The notes: generated by a model from the sequence alone, not told the origin. Positions 11,167 to 23,960 are shown, numbered from the stretch's first letter. The stretch: 64,000 nucleotides of DNA from Megaleporinus macrocephalus (GCA_021613375.1 CM038714.1:42543123-42607122), one strand, 5' to 3'. Translations and numbers: made by a program.

Positions 11167-14100
11167 AGTTTGACTAATGAACTATAAAGCATTATAGTAT
11201 ACAGTATATCTAGTATATCTATTTGTGTAGATTTATAATTTTCTGCATCATTCAAACACGACAGCTGCCGTTTATTGAAAATACCAACAGAAATGCTCCA
11301 AAATAGTTTTGAAATAAATTCTGGTTTCATTGACACTAACCTACAATGTCCTGTCCTGTACAGTTACCACTTTGGATAATACTTCCTTTTCTTTGGACAG
11401 CGACAAAATATAAATGAACTGACCATAAACACACTCTTTTAGGCCAACACAGAAGGTGTGGATTTTTGTAATTTCATGTATTCTTCTTGTTAATGACACA
11501 ATTTCTGAACATAATCTAACCAAAGCAATATAATCCAAGATTTGTATCCAGCTTGACAGTCAAATTATGTTTTGTAAAGAAAAACACATAAACATAAGTC
11601 ACGTTAGTTACTATTATCAGTGCTTATTGATTTGAACTGTGCTCTGAGTGAGCTCAAACAGTCACCCTAAAAAAGACAGCCAACAAGAAAGGAAGTCTAC
11701 AATGTGATAAAAAAACCCACAGTAGCACAGAAAGCTCCAGTCTTACAGGCCGAACTTGATAAAATGATTTCACTGTTGGTAATGGCAATAACACACCATA
11801 ACTTCTCTGGTGGTCCATTTAAAGGACCAGTGTTTTGTTTTTTGATTATCGGTTTATGTGGTTAACTCCTAATTAGTTTCCCAAAACAGACCACTTAAAG
11901 TTTGATCTATGGCTTTTCTATCCTATTTCCCACTAAATCGTGGGCCCCAAACCTTTTCTTAGAAGAATGGGGGGAAACGCTAAAGTTTGTGACTGGGTTG
12001 AGGGCTAAAATGACAGAACAGTTTGCTGGCAACTCATTAGCCTCACAGTTATGCAAAGTGACTATATTCTTTAGAGACTCCAGTGGTTCCGTTTGAAATT
12101 ATTTGAGAAGATATTCATTACAAGGCTCATTTCGAAATCTTCTTTTATTTGTCTACGGCCACCTGTTATGCTGCTTTCTGTCATAACTGCTGTGTTACTG
12201 TCTGAACGCAAGGGCTTATACTAAAAAAAGGTCTTCTCTTGTTGGCCGATAGAGTTGGAGGTATTGTATTTGCAGTCCACTTTGTGTAGGCCTTGTGTAA
12301 ATACTAGTTCTCACAGTCACATGTGTGTATTGAGCATAAATGCGCAATGGTGCCAAAACAATCCCAATGGACTGAATACTGATCACTTAAGACATTTCAT
12401 GATGTACTGAACTGTTGCCTAAAGAATCTGTATGTACTTACCCAGAACTGTCCCATTGTATTTATGTGTTGCGACTTCAAAAGGGCATCATCGTCGCTGT
12501 CCATCAAACTCTTCCCATGCACCACTGCTGCATTGTTGACCAGGATGGTCACGTCCCCAACCTACCCAGATGATACAAAAGAGACGGACCACCTGTAAGA
12601 TCTTCATATCTCCACAAAAGGGCTATCCGTTTACTTTTATGGCTGCACTCCCAATATCATAAGAGCCAGCCACGCTGCATGCTCTTATCTCATCCAGACA
12701 TTTCAAGTGAGGAGTAATCTTTATCCAAGCAGTCAGAATATCAACTTAAGCACTAAATTTATTAGGGACAAGAATGAAAATAAAACCTCCTGTTAAAGTG
12801 ATACTTTGGCAAATGAACACAAACACAAATGAACTCCTCACCTCAAATGTGGTCCATTAGCAAAGACACGCTTCTTTAGTTTCACATTGGTGCGATTAGA
12901 CTAATGTAGCTAATCAGTAATGAAAGTTTATGCTTACCAATTAGCATTGTGCAAACAGCTAAGTTAATTAAACCAAAATGAGACTGTGTATGTGGTGTCT
13001 GACACTGTGCACCACAGAAAAAGCCTGTGGAAGTAGCCATCTTGACTTTTGTTCTCACTTTCAGTACTTTTATTATACGCTACTACTACTTCTACTAAGA
13101 TACCAAATTTGCTATTTGGGATAATCTTGTGTACTTTAGACTTTTCTTCAAATTATTGCTTCAAGGAGTTTGTACATGCTGTATTCAATTCCACTGGAAC
13201 CCTGTTACATAGCATTGACATAATATGTTTGTTTTGCATCGTTTGTATCGGTTCTGTTGGCCGTGCAGCCGCCTTGTTGCGATGCAGCATTTGCTCAAAT
13301 GGCTTGTCCAGGTAGCCACACAGCTGTGACTTAGCAGCCCAAGAAGGAACAGGATTACAGTAAGGATTTCCATGAAACTGAATACAGTATATATTCAAAA
13401 TGGCCATTACTACAAGGCTACCTGGAGCAGCCTCTTACAAGACAATACGCTGCTGCTTCAGTAATGGCTACATCACAGCTACAAGATCACTTGGCTAAGA
13501 GACCTTCCCTAAGTGACTCCACATTCTGACAGCTGAGAAATTGTGATTTATGATAGACATACCTTTTCTCGGACCACCTTGGCTTGTTTGTATACTTCTT
13601 CTCTGTTGGCCACATCGCATATGAAGTAGTGGCACTCGGTTCCCATGAGGTTTATCTCCTCACAAGCATCCTTTAGGCACTTCTCAGTGCGACCCCACAG
13701 GATCAGCTGATAGGAGACAGGAATCATAGGTCAATTACCAAAGTGAGTAAAGGATGCAGAATGAAGCATGTCTCATTTAACACAGAAGACTAGTAGGACA
13801 TGATACACTATTCAATTAGCCAAACCATAATACATCCTATAACAATATTATGTCTGAGTTGAGAAGAAAATACTGCAAACCATGATCAGGCTTTTTCTGA
13901 ATCCTATTCAGATGAAATACATGAACTGACATTCATTTAAGTCTGGTTTGAGTTTGGTGTTGCAGTACAGCCATATGACCTTGTTACATCTGGTTATAAT
14001 TTTAGTTAAACCTCTTGGAAAGCCACTGTCGGGAAAATGTTGAGAAGTCTACAATTCTCATGAAATTTCTTAAGTTCAGTTTCTAAATAAATCTTGTTAC

Positions 14101-17100
14101 AGTTTCTGGGACCACCCAAGACACGATTTATGTATAAAATGCATTTTTTTAAGATGTTTTTTTTGCTATTTTTATTTTTTCATAGCTCTGAAACTTTTTA
14201 ATGTGCAGTTACTCAACCAGTAAATGATGTTCTTTCAAGATTATTATATCTTATTCAGGATAAGACATAAAAAATACAACATATAAAGAGTGGAACACTA
14301 TAAATATCAGGATTTATAGCCATATATCGAGCATTTAAGTCAGAGTTGGTATCGGTATCAGTACTCTGTATCGGCAGATACCTGAAAAGCTGGTATTGGT
14401 ATTGGTATCGGTAAGGAAAAAGTGGTATCGGTGCATCCCTACAGAAAACATGTGGTTAACCATTGACTTCTACTGTTTATTAGCAGTGTTAGCCTGATAG
14501 CACCAGTTCATACCTAAAGAACCAAATTTAGACACCAAACACGTTAGCTGAACAACTACATCTGGGGTAAATCAAAATTTGTGTTTCCCTAGAGACTCAA
14601 TTAATCAACTCCTGTTTAATTTTAATGCTACAAATAATGTTAGGTTAGTTCGCTTTATGCTGTCTGTCTTTCGACACGCAAAAAATATAAAATACTCAGC
14701 ACTAATATTTAGAAAGGGTCATCTTTCTTGTTGACTTGAAATGTGAGAAAAAGAAGAGAGGCTTTCACTTTTTTTATGGGCCACACAGACTTCAGTGAGG
14801 GATTAAGAGAGATGAGTGACTGAGCCGACTGGCCAGGGCAGGAACACAGGGGGCAGTGATTGGGCAATTAGATCTGTCAGTCTGTGGGGTCAGGGAAAGG
14901 TAATGAAATAAGGGATGATGCTGCTGTCTCTACATCTCTCTCTCTCTCGCACACACACATACATTCTTGGTGTGATTACACGGCCTGATGAGCATATGGG
15001 CCCAGCCATTTTCTGCACCAGGAGTTAGAAAACACAGTTTAAATGCGAGTATGTGTGAGAGAGAAAGCTGAGGTGGCTTAACTGTATGACTTAAACATTA
15101 GTAATCAAATATTTACTCATTATTTCTGATTACATGCGCTACATTCCCCTTTACTGCATGTTTACAGCTGACATACTTAATATAATGGAGTCAGTGGAGT
15201 CATAAGATGTGCTCACCCAACTGCTAGTGTTCAACATGTAGCTATCTTTTGTTCATGTGTGGTTTACCAGGTGTGCTCTTCATCTTAATTAAGTTTTATT
15301 TTGCCTTTACATTGATGTATGGCAAGCTCTGATATCAAAAACTAAAGATGAGAAAAAGAATAAAAAAACTAGAGATGTGTCTCTGTGTCTTTAACATAAG
15401 CTGCTCTCACTCACTATAAACTGATAGCGCATTGCTGAAATAACTCCGTTCACATCACTGGCTGATTGCGCCTTGTAAATGTAACACATTTCTTTAGCAG
15501 AGGTGCCACTAGTGTCTGTAATGGGTCCAGTTATTTTTGTTCTTGTGAACATTTGTGCCTGTTGTGTTTTACTTCCCAATCATAGCACAATTCAACTTAT
15601 TCTTACTTTAGTCCAAATCTGTTTTGGCTTTACATTGTTCTCCGCAACAGAAGGCTTTCCTTTGTCTTTAAAGGTCCATCCATTATTATCATTACATACA
15701 AAATGCTATTCGAGATAAGAAAACATAGCTGTTTACACATCTAATAAACCGTAGGGTGCCTAAGTGCTGGGCTTTGACTTAATGTTTGCTATTTCAATCT
15801 ACTAAATCTATTTAGTGGAAATCATTTATCTTAGCCCAGCAGGACTGACAGAATCATGCCTTGCAGCGTTTGCTTTGCGGATGAGAGGCAGGCTAGAGAA
15901 ACGCTTTGCGTCAGCTCCTGGGCCTCCGCGTGATTGGATTGCGCTGGATAAATCGGGACCAGCTATGTTTGCATGTGGGTGCTCTATTTGCATGGCTATT
16001 GAGGCAATTACTGGAAAGGTCTAGATTGATCTTATAACGGGATTTCACAACAAACTTGATATTTTCTTTAGAGAGCACACCTCACAAGGTGGCCTTCAAC
16101 ACAATCCCTTCTGTGTGATTAATCTGACAGTCCGATCAGGCCCGTTTTTTAAAGCAAGTAACGGCTGACTGCGCTGCATTAGCATACAGTAGGGCAATAT
16201 AACAAGCAGCAGGCCGTGACTAATCCTATCATATAGGGACAGCGCTGTACTGCCACTAAGACTCAGAATCAGTGTTCAGAGTTTGGAAGGACGATTTAAA
16301 CCGAAACAACAACAAAGACTAAGCTACATTGGCCTCCAACCACTGAAATAATACGTTTTAGACAGTGCAGATTCTTAGCGTCCAAATTACAGCCCATTTG
16401 TGTTTGTAAGTAGATGTTTCATTATGGTTTTAATAGCTACAGTTATGAACAAAGTAAAAAGAAAGTAAAACTATCTACATCTTTCAACAACTTCAATGGA
16501 ACTTATTAAAATAATTTGTTGACAATTTGCATAATAAAACTGATGCATATGTTAACAGGCCCAAATCCTAAATCTTTCTTGCAGTTAGTTCATTCATTTT
16601 CCACCTCTCTGTATTCCTTAGAATTAAATAGGCTGTTTTGGCAGCTTAGGCTTTAGAATGAATACGTAGAAGGTAAAATATCTTTGTTTTATTGGCTGCC
16701 CTGTTTTGTGCATCCTTCAGAAGGCAGTTTGAGCTCAAATGTTCCCCCAGTTAAAAAGAAGCAATCCCACAGCTTTGGGTAGCTTTACCTGGTTCTAATA
16801 ACGTTTTTTTAAAACATGTATCAATTCAAATAATGCATTTGAAGATTATATGCTAACTAACATACTTCTAACATACATGGAACATGTGCACAACATTGAA
16901 TGGATGGACATATGCAAATGAGTTTGTTTGTGACATTAGAAAAACAGTGTATTCAGACTGTTTTTGTGGCGTAGTTTTCATATAGTTTAAACAAGACATT
17001 TGAAAACATTGATACACTACATCAAAGTCTTTTATTAATTATAAATGATTTTGCATGATATGTGGTCTTTAAATTCTCTTACTGGTCTCTCTTACTGTGA

Positions 17101-17563
17101 GAAACTATGCCTGATGGCTTTATTTGTAAGTATTTTTACTTAAATGGCCATTACATATGCAAGAAAGACTCCAAGTAAGCTCTGTTGGTTTACAGTTGTT
17201 TAGTTTAGTCCATTTTCTACCTATAAAAAAAAACAATTCTTTTTACATCACCGTTTTTCAACCTCTCTATATCCCTAAATTGAATTACTCAGTTTAATGG
17301 TGCCAATAATCAGCGACTTAATTATTAATGCATTTAGCAGTGACAGACTTAAAAGTGTTAAATAAGGAGTTCATTGCTTTACGTTTTTGTGGCAGTGTGA
17401 GTGAGTGTGTGTTTGTGTGTGTGTTAATGTGTGTGTGTCTGTGTGAGGGGCACTAGGAGTTCAGGAGGCAGTCGCCTGCCGTTGTCTAATTAGTGTGGAG
17501 ACAGCGGGGTCAGCCACAGGGCACTGCCCAGCTGGGAGCTGTATACACCCTGTGGCCCTCCCC

Positions 17564-17607
<44 letters not shown>

Positions 17608-20600
17608 AGAGTGCAATTTACATAAGGCTCACTTCCTTAACACCTAACTACCAGCTTCAGCTTCGGCACCTTAGAGCTGTCATTCAGCCTGGGGCAATGA
17701 CAACGGCCTATATTAACAGAGTCTGATCCTTCGGGTTTCTTGCCCATAAAAGTTTGAAGCCACTTTAGAAGCCAGTCATTCCTGAGCTTCACTGTTACTT
17801 TTCAGATGTGTTTGAGATCTACACACCTGCAAAAGGGTTAAATAGACCAAAACACATATTTGGTAATATTTACAATCAGCACTTGATTTATCAAAGAGAG
17901 GTATGAAAATCAGATTTTGTCTTCATTTCCAACTATTGTTCAAATACTTGTCCGAAACCAAAAATCTGAAGACACAAAGCTGAGAGCAAAAAACTGTTTA
18001 CATTAAACAGACATAAAAAATATGACATTGTGTAGGTTCCAGTATGTGCTGTGTACCTAATAAACTGACAACCCAGTGTGTAAAAACCTGTCTATGACCG
18101 TCAACAACAGCAGAGAATGGTTGGTCATATAAGGCAATGAATTCTATTGTTTTTTGGTTATACCTGCACTTGGTGATGTCATTCGTGAACGTTTAATACT
18201 GAGGCTACCAACAGCATTAGCACTTGTTTTCTTCTGTATTCTGCATCTCAGGTGTGGTTTTAAATCTACAATGGAGAGGCTGTCAGACGTCATACAACCT
18301 CTAGATCATCGGCAATGAACAGAGATCACAAATGGCTTGTTTCATATTCCTTGTAGAAGCTATAGTTACACAAGTAAGTAAGTCTTGTAACTTTTGGCCC
18401 AAAGGTGCTTTTAACAGCTGAAACAGTTTTGGGGGCTGATGAGCGTTAACCTCCCAACAAAGAGATAAAATACAGAGGGTATTCTGTCAAGCTGGTCTTC
18501 GAGTTTTCCATTTTTCACTTAATCTAAACATCTTCAATATGCCAACAACTAAAGAAACATGCATAAATATATTTTTAACAACTATTTTGCATCTGTTACT
18601 TGTGGCAGAATAGCCCACACAACTATTTTGACCACTGCATGAATTTAAAAAAGAAGAGTAATTCCATTGGCTCCAATCATTCTTTCAATAGAAGAGAACA
18701 GAAGGTGCTGAAGCACCTGAAGCTCAAGATGCAGCAGATAGAGATTTGTTTGAGAAATGCTTGAGTATTTCTTTGCGAGCAGCCACGATGCATGCAGACC
18801 GCACCTGGAGCCAATGGGTGGTACTTTAGGCTCTTCTCTGCTTTCTGAAAGCACGTTTATGGTGCATTTATGGTCAGCCTCTTTAGAATTTCTTAAGAAT
18901 AGGCTAATTGTGAAGCTAACAAGTGCAGGTGTTGCTCCTAAAGCTTTCACACCTTGACAATGAACAGCGATGGGGTGCTGAGAGCCACGCTGTCTTCCTT
19001 TGTCGAATTGCTGCAAAGAGCGAAGTCCACAAGTCGCTACTGAATGTCTTTGGGAATATGTAAAGACGAGCAAAAAGACCTATTCAACAGGCACTGAGCC
19101 CCTTCAGCTCTAACAGCCAGTTTGTGGCTCTAGAGTTCCATAACTCATAACTATGTAACTTCGAGGTACTTTTTACAGGAAGTTCTTAAATTAAACTAAT
19201 CATATAATGACAAGTGATGTTAACTCTAGTTACTACATGTAATATTCATCATTTTGTGATGTCACACAAGCACCACATTTGCATGTATCCGTTTATTTAG
19301 TACAAAACAATTTAGCTCCACTTTAAAATTATACAATTAATTTTGAAATTATAGGGAGTGGTTATAAAGAAGTTATAAGAAGCATTAAAACTGAAATAAT
19401 ATCATCAATTGTCCAAAGTGAAACAAGTATCTTCAACATGGTAACTTTAGGAGAGAACAAAAACCTTCTTTACTTTTAATGTAATCATTTTTTTAAGCTA
19501 TTTTGGAGCATTTCTAGTGGTCCATTCATCATGGAATGGATGGAGAAAAATTGAGATACAGCTTCTTCTTTGGACAGCGATGATATATTAGTCTCAAAAG
19601 TAACAGTAACAACAAAAGCCTGTTTAATTCTACCTCGTAGAAGAGGCTGGGAAATAAAACATAACTGTACTTTGTACATAAAATAACAAAAATGCCAGCT
19701 AGACCTAGCAACTAAATATAAGAATAATTTAAATAACTAAACTAAAAAATGCAAAACTGCTGTGTGTCACAGAGATCCTTATCTACAATACATTAATGAA
19801 TAAATAAAAAATAAATAAATGCTCATCAAATTTGTAAACCAATTCACTTGTGGTGGTTACTGAATGTGAGTTAACTGTGTTTACTCAATACCAAAGTCCA
19901 TGTTCAGTCTTCTGGGAAAACTGATGGCCAAACTTGGTTTCTAATCATAACAAAACTAAATTTAGTAGAAGCCTTTATCATTGCGGTCACTGAGGCATCA
20001 CAGGCTTGCAATATTTGTGATTGGAAGAGCACTTATGCATTTAGTCACTTCCTTTCTCTCCTTGCTCATCTGAAAAATCCATGACCAAGGAATAAACAGA
20101 ATAATTTTTTTGCATGGAACAGTGTTTACCACTGCAGATGCCCTTATTCATTTAGCATCACAGAGATCTCGAAAGCGCAAAGCAGTATATAACGACACAT
20201 TCTGCAGCAATTACTTCATTAACTGCTTAAATGCTTCTGTATGTGGACTCACACTTCAAATTACATACAGTTACTCAATAATTTATAGTAGTTGCTGACT
20301 AATAATCCTGCTGAATAATAACTGAATGATAAGCAAGAGGTTTAAAGGGTAATTCCATCAGTTCAATGGTTATGCTAAACAAAACAAAGTGATCTAAAGT
20401 GATTCAGAGTGGTTTATTGTGGAATTCTCTGTTTTATAGAAACCTAAGGAGTCCACACTGTTCATAATAGCAGTAATAGAAACCAACCAAAGAGCTTAAT
20501 GCCTATAAAAGCTACCAAAAGTACTAAAAGCTTTATGTTTTTAAAGTACTATTCTAGACATACATTGCAAAATAATATGCAAAGAAAATGTATTATTACC

Positions 20601-23600
20601 ACTATTTGCACATAAAAATTCCATTAAAAACTCAGAAGACATGTACATTGGTTGGCGGTTTTGGATAGTAAATTATATATATATATTTGCGCTGTAGACA
20701 TGGCGATCCCTAGTTCCTATCACTGCCACTATAAAGAAATTGGCATCTGTAAATTTCTCTACAATGCATCATTTCCCATCATAACACTCTGAATTACATA
20801 ATTTGCACCACTGTGATAGAACTATAGAACTAGAAAAAACTGGCGGAATTTCCCTTCAAGGGCTGTTAATACTCAAAATGTTTAAAAATTTATTTTTACT
20901 TTTGCTCAAGAAATCCTGAACCAGACTGCATCAACAAAGAGAATATGAAGAGAATATTATTCCAATACAGAATTCTTATACAGAAGATAGACAGAACATG
21001 AAGAGTAACAATGTGCTAAGTCACCTCTAAAGAGTTATAATCAACATCCCTGGTCAACCTGCATGTCTTGTTGATTAGTTAACACATCCTTTACAGGAGA
21101 TAAACATAAATAAGGAGTTTGTCTGCACGACTGTAGTGAAAAGTATCATTTGAACCTGATGGGAAAAACAGACCTGCAATATAAACGTTGTCAAAACTGA
21201 GTAAGTGTAAATGAGTGAAGCAGGCTTCTGGAGTCTGTTTCCAGTATAAGAGCACTGCTGCATGTTTAGGATGGGTGAGGCTGCCACATTTCTTCCCTGC
21301 TTTTGACTTTTAACAAGGATCCATTGAATGTCGGGTTGTTTCCAGACCAAGCATCACAGTTTACAGGCACTAAGACTACAACATGTACCACCACTGGCAA
21401 AAAAACCTACATACAGTTCTCAGCCACATGACAGACTCAACTAGGTTTGGAGCAGGAATAGTCCCTTGACTAGGACTAGTACAGTGGGTATGTTTTGAGT
21501 CTTTTCTGATTACAGAATATGCAACTGTTTGTGGTAATGGTCTGTATGCTACAGGGGCATTATATAGAGATTATTATATATAGATTATTATATAGAGATA
21601 GAGACTTTTCCTTTGAAGAGAAAGCAGCATCTGCAGCAAGTATAAAATCTGTATCTAGTACATTAAAAGAAATTGGCCAGTTTCTGAGCTTTTGGCAGCA
21701 AACAAGCACTTGGATTAGTGTCCTGCATTTGAGCCACCACAGTAATTAGAACTGGCTCGCACAGTAATGCTGTAATATTAGCAGCGCAGTATATTTTCAT
21801 GCTAGAATCAGTCCCATCGTCTTTCTACACTGACTGGGTTGGAACACTCTTGATTACTGAATGGGCAGATCTGAACTACTGTTGGCTGGACTACTGAGTA
21901 GACAAATACATGGAAATGCAGCAATTTTTCATAACATCACAAAATTCTAAAAGGGCTGACCTTGCAGCTTAGCATCCATATAGTTAATGTATGGGCTGAC
22001 CAGTGAATGGCACAGTCTGAAACGTTAACAATCAGTATATTTACATGCACTTGATAACCCACTAAAAGCAGATTGTGTCAGTAATCTGATCAATGCGTTA
22101 ACATGCACTTGAGCAATCAGAAAACTCAGGCAATAAAAAGCCAATAACATTGCAGATGACATAACGTAAGCATAATTCAAACTTCATGCTGTGCTTTTGT
22201 TTTAAACCTCAAGTCACTTTAGATGAAAAACAAAAACATACCTCACCTAGAGGATGAAGAATATTGAAATCTATCATTTCATGTCAATCATGTAGTTGGT
22301 ATCAGCATCGCTCCAAAAAGGTTTATTGCACAGTTGCTGTGCTAAACCCTGCTTGCTTACTTCTAGTACCACAGTCTATTTTCACACATTCGAGTAAGTA
22401 TATCTAGACCTTACTCTGAGCTGAGAAATCAAAATATGCTTTTTACATGACCACTTCATTAATCAGATAACTGCAGAAACTTGATTATAATCCGATTATT
22501 AAGTGCATATAAATCCACTCAGTAACTTAAACTTCTGTTTGCCATGATGTGGGCCCTTTAAGGAATAGCAGCTTCCTTGAGATCTGCTCATTGTTTGACT
22601 GATGCCCAGCTCCAGCCAGACAAAGTGAACAAGTACTTTCTTGTTGCAGTACACAGAGTAAGTGGTGATGCTCTATGCCTAAGCGAAAGATAAAGGCATA
22701 CCATTCATATTATTCAGATTCGGTAATAAAATCAAATAATGTTTTGGGTTTGTTTTTTTTTAAACAGAAGGGCAATGTGGTGCTTTGCAAAAAAAAGAGT
22801 GCACAAACCAGGATGAAAAAAAAACTTTGGCAACTATGAAAAGCATTAAAGCCCCCAGACGTCTGGTTCCCATCCCATCACCACTGCTGTGAACAATTCT
22901 GACTGTGCATTTCCCTTTATTCCACTCTGAATGGTTCTGTTTACATCTTAATGGGATAGAAATGAAACATAAACACAGATGGAATTCCCCCTATAATATT
23001 CAGCAATGATTTATAATGTCTTTTAAACACTTTTCTTTCTGTTTTAGTGAACAGGCAGAATGTCATGAGCACAAATCCATTCACAAATATATTGTGCAAT
23101 AGCAGGTCATGTAAAGTCCAGCCAGCTATGCTATCTATCCGAATTTCAACACAGACCTATAAAAGGCATGAAAGCCACAGAAAGAGGAGAAGAGACCCTG
23201 ATCAGCGCAGTATCACCTGTAATAAACCTGTAACAACATGACTAGACATAAGAGTAACATATACAAAGGTCCTGTTTTTAAGCACCACAGTCTACTTTTA
23301 AATCAAACTCGCCGTTTTTGAAGTTAAACCTACAAGTTTTAGCGCCAACGTTTGCTTTTGAATGAAACCAAAGTTAGCTTTTTTGGGGAAAAAGTCATTT
23401 CACAAATCATTTTTAACTCACCTTCTTAGCCCCACACTTGGCGAACTCCTTAGCCAGGTGACGACCGATGCCCCGTCCACCCCCGGTGATCAGCACCACG
23501 TCCCCGCTCAGGTCTCTCCTTCTGCCGGGCAGCAGGAGCCGCACGCCCGCCCTCAGCGTGTGGTAGAGGATCTGGATGGGCAAAAGCAGCGCGCAGCCCA

Positions 23601-23616
23601 CCGCCCGCACATCCAT
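8690..23616 (-). CDS. dhrs3: dhrs3, short-chain dehydrogenase/reductase 3 (retinaldehyde reductase), six exons
   Basis: Joined exons 23616-23422, 13706-13563, 12561-12442, 10736-10498, 9738-9613 and 8774-8690 total 909 nt, giving 302 residues plus stop, the length I recall for human DHRS3. All junctions are GT-AG and keep frame. Seen: an N-terminal hydrophobic anchor (about residues 5-30), the dinucleotide-binding TGGGRGIG (44-51), NNAA (122-125), catalytic Ser175, Tyr188 and Lys192 (YCTSK context), and a C-terminus ending in FKGRT. Known of the family: DHRS3 (SDR16C1) is an ER/lipid-droplet membrane enzyme that reduces all-trans-retinaldehyde to retinol with NADPH, limits retinoic acid formation, and is itself induced by retinoic acid. 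The start is the first Met before the anchor; exon 1 is GC-rich with many CpGs. Teleosts can have two paralogues (a and b); I cannot tell which this is. It is divergent from the aadacl4 pair. Confidence 0.96.
9613..9738 (-). CDS. dhrs3: dhrs3 exon 5
   Basis: It completes Arg233 and encodes residues 234-274 ([11 protein letters not shown]... [11 protein letters not shown]) plus two bases of Ser275. The length of 126 nt, donor GTATGT and acceptor CAG on the minus strand keep frame with exons 4 and 6. Confidence 0.95.
10095..10290. repeat. Dispersed repeat, copy 2 (dhrs3 intron 4)
   Basis: Homologous to 6465-6715 in the same orientation, with shared CAACTTCTTAATGTT, TATTACAGGGGACAGAT and TTTACTGAATTCCAGATTT. 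The preceding 9935-10094 segment may belong to the same element. Confidence 0.7.
10498..10736 (-). CDS. dhrs3: dhrs3 exon 4 (catalytic exon)
   Basis: It encodes residues 154-232 and two bases of codon 233. It carries the catalytic Ser175, Tyr188 and Lys192 with the expected spacing (Ser is 13 residues before Tyr; YxxxK). The following [13 protein letters not shown] segment is characteristic of DHRS3. The donor on the minus strand is GTGAGC and the acceptor CAG follows a pyrimidine-rich run. Confidence 0.96.
11120..11164. repeat. (AT)n microsatellite
   Basis: An uninterrupted run of about 22 AT units in dhrs3 intron 3. Confidence 0.95.
11277..11404 (-). mobile_element. MITE fragment, CATCGCTGTCC family (reverse)
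   Basis: AGAAATGCTCCAAAATAG and TTTCTTTGGACAGCG match the 6055-6301 element in reverse orientation. It lies in dhrs3 intron 3. Confidence 0.65.
12442..12561 (-). CDS. dhrs3: dhrs3 exon 3
   Basis: It encodes 40 residues (114-153), including the [12 protein letters not shown] segment with the SDR NNAA motif and the LLKSQHINT helix. It is phase 0 at both ends, with donor GTAAGT and acceptor TAG on the minus strand. Confidence 0.95.
13563..13706 (-). CDS. dhrs3: dhrs3 exon 2
   Basis: It encodes 48 residues (66-113) beginning [12 protein letters not shown] and including the HYFICDV strand that precedes the adenine-binding region. It is phase 0 at both ends, with an acceptor CAG and a donor GTATGT on the minus strand. 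It is too broken by introns to appear as a long open frame but matches the DHRS3 family closely. Confidence 0.95.
14320..14445. mobile_element. hAT-like terminal fragment
   Basis: Repeated GGTATCGGT / GGTATTGGT motifs end in TATCGGTGCATCCCTA, resembling the ends of fish hAT elements whose termini begin with a GGGATGCACCGATA-type sequence. No coding part is seen. Confidence 0.4.
17567..17602. repeat. (CA)n microsatellite
   Basis: About 18 CA units inside a GC-richer block of dhrs3 intron 1. Confidence 0.95.
19441..19582 (+). mobile_element. MITE fragment, CATCGCTGTCC family
   Basis: TATTTTGGAGCATTTCTAGT, GGTCCATTCATCATGGAA and CTTTGGACAGCGATG match the right two thirds of the 6055-6301 element. 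The left terminus is missing or diverged. Confidence 0.75.
23104..23120 (+). promoter_or_regulatory. Candidate DR5 retinoic acid response element in dhrs3 intron 1
   Basis: AGGTCA, five bases (TGTAA), then AGTCCA forms a direct repeat with 5-bp spacing, the preferred RAR/RXR arrangement, with one mismatch to AGTTCA in the second half-site. It lies about 300 bases inside intron 1. DHRS3 is known to be induced by retinoic acid, but a site this short can arise by chance. Confidence 0.3.
23422..23616 (-). CDS. dhrs3: dhrs3 exon 1 (coding part)
   Basis: This exon encodes residues 1-65: initiator Met, hydrophobic membrane anchor, then the Rossmann TGGGRGIG motif at 44-51. It ends after a complete codon (AAG) followed by a consensus donor GTGAGT on the minus strand. 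Confidence 0.95.
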
Positions 23617-23960
23617 TTCTCAGTCGGTGACAGGACTCCGGGTCGAAAACCTCTCCTGGTCACTCCAAGCCGCCGTCTGTTTTGCACGCTTTCTGTCCAG
23701 AAAGGAGCAGAGTCTCTCTCTCTCTCTCTCTCTTTCTCTCTCACTCTCTCGTTTTGACACGCTCAAGCACTTGTATGTTGTTGTTGTTGTTGTTGTTTTT
23801 CTCCAGCCGTTAGCAGCCGCTGCATCTTTTTTTCCCGCCCCTTTATTTTTTGAACGGCTGAATAAAAAGCAAGTCGAACTGACCCTCAGCGAACTTCAAC
23901 ATCGACATAAAACCAAAAAAAAAGAAAAGAAAAGAAAAGAGAGCAGGAGGGTTTGAACCA
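23617..23960 (-). promoter_or_regulatory. dhrs3: dhrs3 5' UTR / promoter-proximal region with (GA)n and (AAC)n tracts
   Basis: This stretch lies directly upstream of the dhrs3 start codon. Together with exon 1 it is CpG-rich against an AT-rich background, as expected of a CpG-island promoter. It contains a (CT)n tract at 23711-23750 (GA on the coding strand) and a (GTT)n tract at 23776-23797 (AAC on the coding strand). I see no convincing TATA box, and the transcription start cannot be placed. Confidence 0.45.

Larger units (their letters stand above)
13707..23421 (-). other. dhrs3: dhrs3 intron 1 (9.7 kb)
   Basis: This large first intron has no second gene that I can support. It contains a hAT-like fragment (14320-14445), a (CA)n tract, a MITE relative (19441-19582), and several GC-richer, repeat-poor blocks described separately. 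The open frames at 18645-19073 and 18757-18957 overlap in antisense and show no family motif. Confidence 0.8.

Noticed and set aside
18645..19073. 142-codon minus-strand frame in dhrs3 intron 1
   Set aside because: No recognisable domain or splice context, and overlapped by an antisense frame of similar quality.
23362..23956. Plus-strand open frames of 126-131 codons overlapping dhrs3 exon 1
   Set aside because: They are antisense shadows of the GC-rich first exon and of the (CT)n tract.
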